A stretch of 11,938 nucleotides of DNA from positions 1-11,938 of the forward strand of contig JAHRAW010000001.1 of NCBI GenBank assembly GCA_020027415.1. Direction: 5' to 3'. A program made the position numbers and the translations under genes. Of this stretch, positions 7,590 through 11,938 are shown piece after piece. Every line of letters starts with the position of its first letter. The stretch's first letter is position 1. Source of the DNA: Gammaproteobacteria bacterium. GTDB taxonomy: Bacteria; Pseudomonadota; Gammaproteobacteria; Arenicellales; Poriferihabitantaceae. Under the pieces are notes generated by a model. That model searched no databases and had not been told where the DNA came from. It was given only the letters and a program-made list of their open reading frames with translations.

Positions 7590-8827
7590 CAGACCGCTTG
7601 GAACACCAACGTGCCGTTGGTGCCGCCGAAACCGAAGGAGTTGGAAAGCGCGCCGCTGATGCGCGCGTCGCGGGCTTGCCCCGGCACAAAATCAAGGTCG
7701 CATTGCGGGTCCGGCTGCGCCAAATTGACGGTCGGAGGAATCACTTGTCGGTGGATGGACATCGCCGTCATAACCGCTTCCACGCCGCCGGCGGCGCCCA
7801 ACAGATGCCCAATCATGGATTTATTGGAACTAATCGCCACTTGGTCGGCGTGCGCGCCGAAGGTGGATTTGAGCGCCATAGTCTCGGCGATATCGCCCTG
7901 CATGGTGGAGGTGCCATGCGCATTCACATAGTCAATCTGCTCGCCGTTGAGCCCGGCATTGCGCAGGGCGTTGCGCATGCATCGGTGCGCGCCGTCTCCG
8001 CTCGGCGCCGGGCGGGTGATATGGTGCGCATCGCCGCTCATGCCGAAACCCGCCAATTCGGCGTAGATGCGCGCGCCGCGGCGGCGGGCGTGCTGATATT
8101 CCTCCAACACCATCACCCCGGCGCCTTCGCCGATGACAAAGCCATCGCGCCCGATATCCCACGGACGACTGGCGGCGGTCGGTTCGTCATTGCGCGTACT
8201 GAGCGCGCGCGCCGCGCTAAAGCCGGCGACTGCGGTCAGCGACAAAGGGGCTTCGGCGCCGCCGGCAATCATCACATCGGCATCGCCATATTCAATCAAC
8301 CGCCCGGCTTCGCCGATGGCATGCGTGCCGCTACTGCAAGCCGTGACCATGGATAAATTCGGTCCCTGCAAGCCATGCATGATGGACAAGTTGCCGGAAA
8401 TCATGTTGGTGATGGTCATGGGAATATAAAAGGGCGAAACGCGTCTGGCGCCCTTTTCCATGACCAACTGGGTGGTAGATTCAATGGTGTTGATGCCGCC
8501 GATTCCAGAGCCAATGTACACGCCGAATCGGGGCGCGTTGGCGGCGGTAATCTCCAGCCCGGCATCGTGGATTGCATCCACCCCGGCGGCGATGCCGAAT
8601 TGCATGAAGCGATCCATGCGGCGCGCTTCGCGGGCGGGCAAGTAGGCGGTTGGGTCAAAATCCTTGACTTCGCCGGCAATGCGGGAGGGCAACGCGCCGG
8701 CGTCAAAGCGTGTAATCGCGGCAATCCCGCTGCGACCCGCCACCATGGAATCCCAAGCGCGCTCCAGTTTGGCGCCTACCGGCGAAATTACCGCCATGCC
8801 GGTCACCACTACCCGCCTGCTTTTCAT
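7589..8827 (-). CDS. fabF: 3-oxoacyl-[ACP] synthase II (FabF)
   Basis: A 412-residue condensing enzyme that elongates acyl-ACP with malonyl-ACP in fatty-acid synthesis in the cytosol. The Cys-His-His active site is complete: C164 in VTACSSGTHA, H304 in VNAHGTST and H341 in SNKSMIGHLLGAAG. The glycine-rich end SFGFGGTNG is also present. Length matches E. coli FabF (413), and ALSTRNDEPTAASRPWD fits FabF rather than FabB. The ATG at 8827 gives the usual N-terminus (MKSRRVVVTG), with a weak Shine-Dalgarno sequence. It lies 152 nt after acpP, a gap holding a hairpin and a short tandem repeat that may lower its expression relative to acpP. Confidence 0.97.
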   Translation of the reverse strand: MKSRRVVVTGMAVISPVGAKLERAWDSMVAGRSGIAAITRFDAGALPSRIAGEVKDFDPTAYLPAREARRMDRFMQFGIAAGVDAIHDAGLEITAANAPRFGVYIGSGIGGINTIESTTQLVMEKGARRVSPFYIPMTITNMISGNLSIMHGLQGPNLSMVTACSSGTHAIGEAGRLIEYGDADVMIAGGAEAPLSLTAVAGFSAARALSTRNDEPTAASRPWDIGRDGFVIGEGAGVMVLEEYQHARRRGARIYAELAGFGMSGDAHHITRPAPSGDGAHRCMRNALRNAGLNGEQIDYVNAHGTSTMQGDIAETMALKSTFGAHADQVAISSNKSMIGHLLGAAGGVEAVMTAMSIHRQVIPPTVNLAQPDPQCDLDFVPGQARDARISGALSNSFGFGGTNGTLVFQAV

Positions 8828-8882
8828 CAGTTCATGCTCACGGACTCAACTCAGCGCTTGCAACTGGAACCGCCGGCGCATC

Positions 8883-8925
8883 GGTTGGCTGCTTGGGATT
8901 GGATGGCTTGGGTTTGGACGGCTTG
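8883..8925. repeat. 15-nt imperfect tandem repeat in the acpP-fabF spacer
   Basis: Plus-strand units GGATTGGATGGCTTG (8896-8910) and GGTTTGGACGGCTTG (8911-8925) differ at three positions. A third, shorter copy (GGTTGGCTGCTTG, 8883-8895) precedes them. The period is a multiple of three, so any frame through it stays open; minus-strand ORFs of 33 or 44 codons cross it, but neither resembles a known protein. Confidence 0.7.
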
Positions 8926-8970
8926 TCCCAGCGGCACGGGTGGGGTTTTCATAACCGCCGGCCGCGCCGA

Positions 8971-8991
8971 ACCGCCGCATCAGGCGGCGGT
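8971..8991 (-). terminator. perfect hairpin over the acpP stop codon (attenuator or partial terminator)
   Basis: ACCGCCGC (8971-8978) and GCGGCGGT (8984-8991) form a perfect 8-bp GC-rich stem with a 5-nt loop that includes part of the acpP stop codon. On the minus strand no T-run follows, so it is not a standard intrinsic terminator. It could stabilise an acpP-only mRNA end or reduce read-through into fabF, consistent with the need for far more ACP than FabF. Confidence 0.5.
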
Positions 8992-9219
8992 ATTCTCTTT
9001 GATATAACTGATCGCGTCTTTAACTTTGGCGATACTTTCGGCTTTGTCGTCCGGAATCTCAAGGTCAAACGCTTCCTCCAACGCCATCACCAGTTCCACT
9101 GTATCCAGCGAATCGGCGCCCAGATCATCCACAAACGAAGCCTCTGGGGTGACTTGCTCATCGGTTACCCCCAACTGCTCGACCACGACTTTCCGCACAC
9201 GATCTTCAATTGTGTTCAT
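8980..9219 (-). CDS. acpP: acyl carrier protein
   Basis: A 79-residue acidic four-helix carrier that holds growing acyl chains on a phosphopantetheine arm. The attachment serine is S37 in the invariant GADSLD motif (34-39), followed by the recognition helix [17 protein letters not shown]. Length matches E. coli AcpP. The ATG at 9219 has AGGAG upstream (9236-9232), but at a long spacing of 12 nt. It has its own promoter (9395-9423) and a predicted leader of about 170 nt. fabG, its usual upstream neighbour, is not present; instead a divergent oxidoreductase gene lies upstream. Confidence 0.97.
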   Translation of the reverse strand: MNTIEDRVRKVVVEQLGVTDEQVTPEASFVDDLGADSLDTVELVMALEEAFDLEIPDDKAESIAKVKDAISYIKENTAA

Positions 9220-9394
9220 GCGAATTTTACACTCCTACGATAGTGAGATTGGTCGCCACAAGTTTGACCCACAATAAAACTGGTATGGATATGCGGCGGT
9301 TTTTCCATCGGGTTCCCGGACTGAGCCGAGCCCCTCCGGGCTTTCGCTTTCAATGAGGCTTTGCAACCTCGCCGAATGAAACTTCGGACGCAGA
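9220..9394 (-). other. structured acpP leader; overlaps a 54-codon ORF
   Basis: This is the predicted untranslated leader of acpP. Minus-strand stem 1 is GAGGTT / AGCCTC (9370-9365 with 9360-9355) closed by a GCAA tetraloop, a GNRA type. Stem 2 is CCCGGA (9340-9335) with TCCGGG (9320-9315) around a 14-nt loop. The same stretch holds a minus-strand ORF from an ATG at 9399 to a TAG at 9237-9235 that overlaps the acpP Shine-Dalgarno sequence. That ATG lies in the -10 box, and codons such as AGG, GGG, CTA and TCA differ from the neighbouring genes, so I do not call it a gene. I recognise no known riboswitch or tRNA. Confidence 0.4.
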
Positions 9395-9423
9395 ATCATA
9401 AACAATCTATCCCACCCCGTCAA
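9395..9423 (-). promoter_or_regulatory. acpP promoter, sigma70-type
   Basis: The minus strand has TTGACG (9423-9418), a 17-nt spacer and TATGAT (9400-9395). Each box differs from consensus at one position and the spacing is optimal. A start near 9388 gives a leader of about 170 nt before acpP. With no gene between, it very likely drives acpP and at least part of the downstream cluster. Confidence 0.72.
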
Positions 9424-9575
9424 TGTCCAATTCCGCATGCCGGATTTTACCCGGATGCGTCGGGCGGTGGAAACCCGCAGCCGCAGCGCGAGCGTAGAAA
9501 CTGGCGCGGTATTGGGCGCGCCAAAATTTCTTCGCGCATTTCTTGACATCTCGTTTGTGGCGGCAAGCGCCGCGC

Positions 9576-9589
9576 GGCAGTATACTGCC
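9576..9589. promoter_or_regulatory. 14-bp perfect palindrome covering a TATACT box
   Basis: GGCAGTATACTGCC is a perfect palindrome and contains a TATACT hexamer (9581-9586 on the plus strand) suited to be the -10 of the oxidoreductase gene 62 nt downstream. No good -35 lies 16-18 nt upstream. A TTGACA at 9543-9548 is 32 nt away, too far for a normal promoter. The arrangement suggests an operator over an activator-dependent promoter, but this is inference. Confidence 0.4.
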
Positions 9590-9650
9590 ACTAATCCGCC
9601 CACGCTAATCCCCTAATACCTGCACCGGCACCCGCACCCGCCCTTTCATC

Positions 9651-10922
9651 GTGGACCACAAACCAACCGTCGGCGTCATCGGCGCCGGCATTGTCGGCAT
9701 CTCTTGCGCCTTGCACTTGTTGCGCTTGGGGCGCAAAGTAATCGTGCTGGACCGCGACCGCCCCGCCGCCGGGGCTTCGTATGGCAACGGCGGCGTGCTG
9801 GCGTGCTGCGCGGTGGTGCCGGTGATGACCCCCGGGGTGCTCCGCCGCGCGCCGCGCATGCTGTTGGAACGCGACGCACCGCTGTTTCTGCGCTGGTCGT
9901 ATCTGCCGCGCCTCATGCCGTGGTTGCTGCCCTATTTGCGCAATGCGCGCCGCGACCGCGTTGAACGCATCGCCCGCGCGCTCACCCCGCTACTCTACGA
10001 CAGCGTCGCCGAACACCGCGCGCTCGCCGCCGACAGCGCCGCGGCGCGGCGCATTCAAGCGTCCAGTTACTTGTTTTTATATCCACACCGCGCGGCTTTT
10101 GAAGCCGACCGGTTTGCCTGGGATTTGCGCGCCGCGGCCGGCTTCAACTGGGAGGTGTTGGAGGGCGGCGCGGTGCAGGAGTGCGAACCGGCCATCACGC
10201 GCGCCTGCGGCTGCGCAATCCGGCTGCACGGACACGGACTGATCGTCTCCCCCGGCGACTATGTTACGGAACTCGCCGAGCAAGTTGTGCGTCTCGGCGG
10301 CAAAGTGCAACGCGACGAGGTGGTTGCTTTGCAGCCGCGCGCGAAAGGCGTATCCATCATTACGCGCGGGGGGCGCGCCGATGGCTTGGAGGTGGATGCG
10401 GTGGTCATCGCCAACGGCGCGTGGTCGGGTCCGCTTGGGCGGCGTTTTGGCGCCAATGTGCCGTTGCAAAGCGAACGCGGCTATCACTTGCACTTCCGCG
10501 CCGCCGAAGGCGCACCAAGCATGCCGTTGATGTATGTGCAGCGCAAGGTTGCGGTGACGCCGATGGACGGCGATTTGCGCTTTGCCGGTATTGTGGAATT
10601 CGGCGGGCTCAGCGCCGGTCCGCAACGCGCGCCGTTGCGGATGTTGCGCCGTACCGCGCGCCAACTGTTGCCGAACTTGCGCGCCGCGCCGCCGCAGGAA
10701 TGGCTCGGACATCGCCCCGCCACCACCGACAGCCTGCCGTTGTTGGGCGTATCACCGCGCCACCGCCGAGTATTTTTCGCCTGCGGTCATCAGCATATCG
10801 GCTTGACCGCAGGACCCAAGAGCGGGCGTTTGGTCGCTGAAATGGTGTGCGGACGCGAAGTCGGCATACCAATGGCGGCGTATCGGGTGGAGCGCGGCGG
10901 CATAATTACAACAACGCCATAA
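9651..10922 (+). CDS. FAD-dependent amino-acid oxidoreductase, DadA (D-amino-acid dehydrogenase) family
   Basis: A 423-residue DAO-fold flavoprotein, likely oxidising a D-amino acid or another secondary or primary amine and passing electrons to a quinone or other acceptor. The FAD-binding N-terminus has GAGIVG (11-16), the acidic strand end VLDRD (32-36) and the GASYGNGG loop (41-48). The C-terminal half has GHRPATTDSLPLLGVSP (353-369) and GHQHIGLTAGPKSGR (379-393), typical of DadA-like enzymes. The start is a GTG at 9651 without a Shine-Dalgarno sequence; an in-frame TAA at 9606 and no better codon between fix it. No signal peptide is seen. It is divergent from acpP, with no amino-acid racemase or transporter nearby to suggest a substrate, so I give no gene symbol. 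Confidence 0.88.
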   Translation: MDHKPTVGVIGAGIVGISCALHLLRLGRKVIVLDRDRPAAGASYGNGGVLACCAVVPVMTPGVLRRAPRMLLERDAPLFLRWSYLPRLMPWLLPYLRNARRDRVERIARALTPLLYDSVAEHRALAADSAAARRIQASSYLFLYPHRAAFEADRFAWDLRAAAGFNWEVLEGGAVQECEPAITRACGCAIRLHGHGLIVSPGDYVTELAEQVVRLGGKVQRDEVVALQPRAKGVSIITRGGRADGLEVDAVVIANGAWSGPLGRRFGANVPLQSERGYHLHFRAAEGAPSMPLMYVQRKVAVTPMDGDLRFAGIVEFGGLSAGPQRAPLRMLRRTARQLLPNLRAAPPQEWLGHRPATTDSLPLLGVSPRHRRVFFACGHQHIGLTAGPKSGRLVAEMVCGREVGIPMAAYRVERGGIITTTP

Positions 10923-10935
10923 TTACGGCGGCATA
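10896..10935. repeat. short direct repeats over the oxidoreductase stop codon
   Basis: CATAATTAC occurs at 10901-10909 and 10918-10926, and GGCGGCATA at 10896-10904 and 10927-10935. The second CATAATTAC contains the TAA stop (10920-10922). This may be a small duplication at the gene end; no function is evident. Confidence 0.5.
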
Positions 10936-10990
10936 GCCAAGCCCGCTTCGGCTTGCGTCATCGCCGGTCGGCACAACGCAAACTCGCCGA

Positions 10991-11008
10991 GCCGCATGAA
11001 CATGCGGC
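10991..11008. terminator. hairpin between convergent genes
   Basis: GCCGCAT (10991-10997) and ATGCGGC (11002-11008) form a perfect 7-bp stem around GAAC in the 142-nt gap between the plus-strand oxidoreductase and the minus-strand right-edge ORF. A second, weaker stem CAAGCC / GGCTTG lies at 10938-10955. Neither has a T-run, so termination from either side is possible but not shown. Confidence 0.35.
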
Positions 11009-11036
11009 ATGCAGTCGCGCATCAGCCGCGTCAAAA

Positions 11037-11069
11037 GCGGCTTAGGGCTTAGCTTAGGCGGGGCTTAGA
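11037..11069. repeat. GGCTTAG repeats at the end of the right-edge ORF
   Basis: CTTAG occurs four times, at 11041, 11048, 11053 and 11064. On the minus strand these give TAA at 11067-11065 (the ORF stop), 11056, 11051 and 11044, stopping all three frames within 24 nt. The core matches the repeats between holB and tatD. Confidence 0.7.
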
Positions 11070-11685
11070 ACTTATATTCCACCTGAAGTTGGTAGCGCGG
11101 TTCTTGGGGCAACGCTTGGAACGAACGGTCCAACATTTTCAAGCCGAAAGCCCATTGCGCGGTGGGCTGAAATTGCACGCCGAATTCCAGCGTATTTTTG
11201 CTGACCGGCAACGCATAAGTGCGCAGTTTGCCGGCGGTTGGCTCGGTTCTCGCAAAGTAAGCGCTCAACAGGTAGGCGATGACATACGTCGTCGCCGCAG
11301 TGGTCGCGAACTCAGTCCGCGACGGGCGGTTAATCTTCGGCGTGGGCGGCGTTGGCAGCCTGAACACCGAACAATCAATTGTAAAGTCCAAATCGTCGCC
11401 ACTTTCCAAGCATGCCTGCAGTGCCTCGCGTAGCGTCTCTTCATCTTTGGTGCCGCGTAATGCGATTTTTAAGTAGATCGCGACCGTATCAAGCACCGAG
11501 GATACAATTTCCGCATCCGATGGTAGCGGGACACCCATATCAAATCTGAATAGTTCTTCCTGACAACTGACCAAGCCCATATCATTCGTCGGCAAAACAA
11601 GGGCCAGGGGAGGCGTCCCTGCCGGCTGAGCCCCCGGGATGCTAAACCCGGTCTCACACGGGTGTTCATCGTCCGTGCCGGGCAA
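11065..11685 (-). CDS. unidentified protein with an outer-membrane beta-barrel-like C-terminus; start uncertain
   Basis: The last 80 residues have alternating polar and hydrophobic strands (around TTYVIAYLLSAYF, NTLEFGVQFQ and AFGLKML), and the protein ends in QLQVEYKF with a terminal Phe. This is the pattern of the C-terminal signal used by the BAM complex to insert outer-membrane barrels. The first 120 residues contain four cysteines (C10, C41, C92, C105) and no domain I recognise. The TTG at 11685 is the only common start codon in the frame, which is open back to 11868 and then meets a TAG. There is no signal peptide at the TTG. Codons in the first half (AGA, GGG, CTA) differ from the core genes, while the last 60 or so codons look native. 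It could be a truncated or rearranged porin-like gene. Confidence 0.45.
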   Translation of the reverse strand: MPGTDDEHPCETGFSIPGAQPAGTPPLALVLPTNDMGLVSCQEELFRFDMGVPLPSDAEIVSSVLDTVAIYLKIALRGTKDEETLREALQACLESGDDLDFTIDCSVFRLPTPPTPKINRPSRTEFATTAATTYVIAYLLSAYFARTEPTAGKLRTYALPVSKNTLEFGVQFQPTAQWAFGLKMLDRSFQALPQEPRYQLQVEYKF

Positions 11686-11938
11686 CGAAGCGCTTAATAA
11701 TGAACCGCCTGCGCGATTTCCAATGAACTGAAGGCGGTTAAATGCACTCAGGAAGGATCCACCAAATGGGTTGATGAAGCCACGGACACCGACCCTGTGG
11801 GGACTAAACAGGCACGCCGCCAGTGAACTTTCCGCGGCGCCGCCGGGAGAACAACTGATAAAGGGGATCTACATATCTTGTATAAAATCCGCTTCTATAA
11901 AGTTGGTTATCAAGCGGCGGTAATCGCGGCGCAGGCGA
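11686..11938. other. right-edge region without a clear gene
   Basis: In the frame of the ORF at 11065-11685, the minus strand is open from 11868 (61 codons before the TTG) and, after one TAG at 11871-11869, open again to the window edge. A second minus-strand frame is open from the edge to a TAG near 11804. Positions 11870-11912 are AT-rich (TATAAAATCC and CTATAAAG on the plus strand) against a GC-rich surrounding. I see no RNA gene and no convincing promoter. Confidence 0.35.

Noticed and set aside
7598..8356. Plus-strand ORF of 252 codons inside fabF
   Set aside because: Antisense to a complete FabF with all catalytic residues; no recognisable domain of its own.
9315..9350. Intrinsic terminator on the plus strand (CCCGGA / TCCGGG followed by CTTTCGCTTT)
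   Set aside because: No plus-strand gene lies upstream to be terminated, and the T-run is broken; it is better read as part of the acpP leader.
9543..9586. TTGACA and TATACT as one promoter for the oxidoreductase gene
   Set aside because: The spacer is 32 nt, well beyond the 16-20 nt range; the two hexamers are probably unrelated.
10077..10712. Minus-strand ORF of 211 codons inside the oxidoreductase gene
   Set aside because: Antisense shadow; the plus-strand frame has clear FAD-binding and C-terminal DadA motifs.
1..11938. CRISPR array, tRNA, rRNA, insertion sequence or toxin-antitoxin pair
   Set aside because: I saw no regularly spaced identical repeats, no tRNA T-arm signature in the spacers, no transposase and no terminal inverted repeats.

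Overview
The window looks like chromosomal core DNA of a GC-rich gammaproteobacterium. The main reason is a minus-strand run in the order acpP, fabF, mltG, tmk, holB, tatD. This matches the enterobacterial fab / yceG / tmk / holB / ycfH neighbourhood, but without pabC between fabF and mltG and without fabG before acpP. A clpS-clpA pair of gammaproteobacterial type supports the assignment. I cannot name a genus.

Layout from right to left, which is the direction of most transcription. At 11065-11685 there is an unrecognised minus-strand ORF whose C-terminus looks like the last strands of an outer-membrane beta-barrel. At 9651-10922 lies a plus-strand, DadA-like FAD-dependent amino-acid oxidoreductase. 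The divergent spacer 9220-9650 holds a good sigma70-type promoter for acpP, a predicted leader of about 170 nt, and a 14-bp palindrome covering a TATACT box upstream of the oxidoreductase. From 9219 down to 3924 run acpP, fabF, mltG, tmk, holB and tatD, tightly packed or overlapping from fabF to holB. Then come an A-type iron-sulfur carrier (erpA-like, 3332-3703), clpS and clpA joined by a one-base TAATG overlap, and directly after clpA a small encapsulated-ferritin-like protein. The left 252 bases hold a strong promoter-like sequence that points off the window.

How the genes fit together: acpP and fabF serve fatty-acid elongation. MltG trims nascent peptidoglycan, Tmk makes dTDP, HolB is the delta-prime clamp-loader subunit, and TatD is a metal-dependent hydrolase, so the cluster couples envelope and DNA synthesis. 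ClpS delivers N-degron substrates to ClpA for unfolding into ClpP. The iron-sulfur carrier and the ferritin-like ferroxidase add an iron theme around clpSA.

The core genes are ordinary. The unusual points are: the EncFtn has no visible encapsulin-targeting tail and no adjacent shell gene; several spacers carry short TAA-bearing repeats that put stop codons in all three frames; the acpP leader is structured and overlaps a 54-codon ORF; and the right-edge ORF has no convincing start and changes codon style along its length. I did not see a clear, complete new system.
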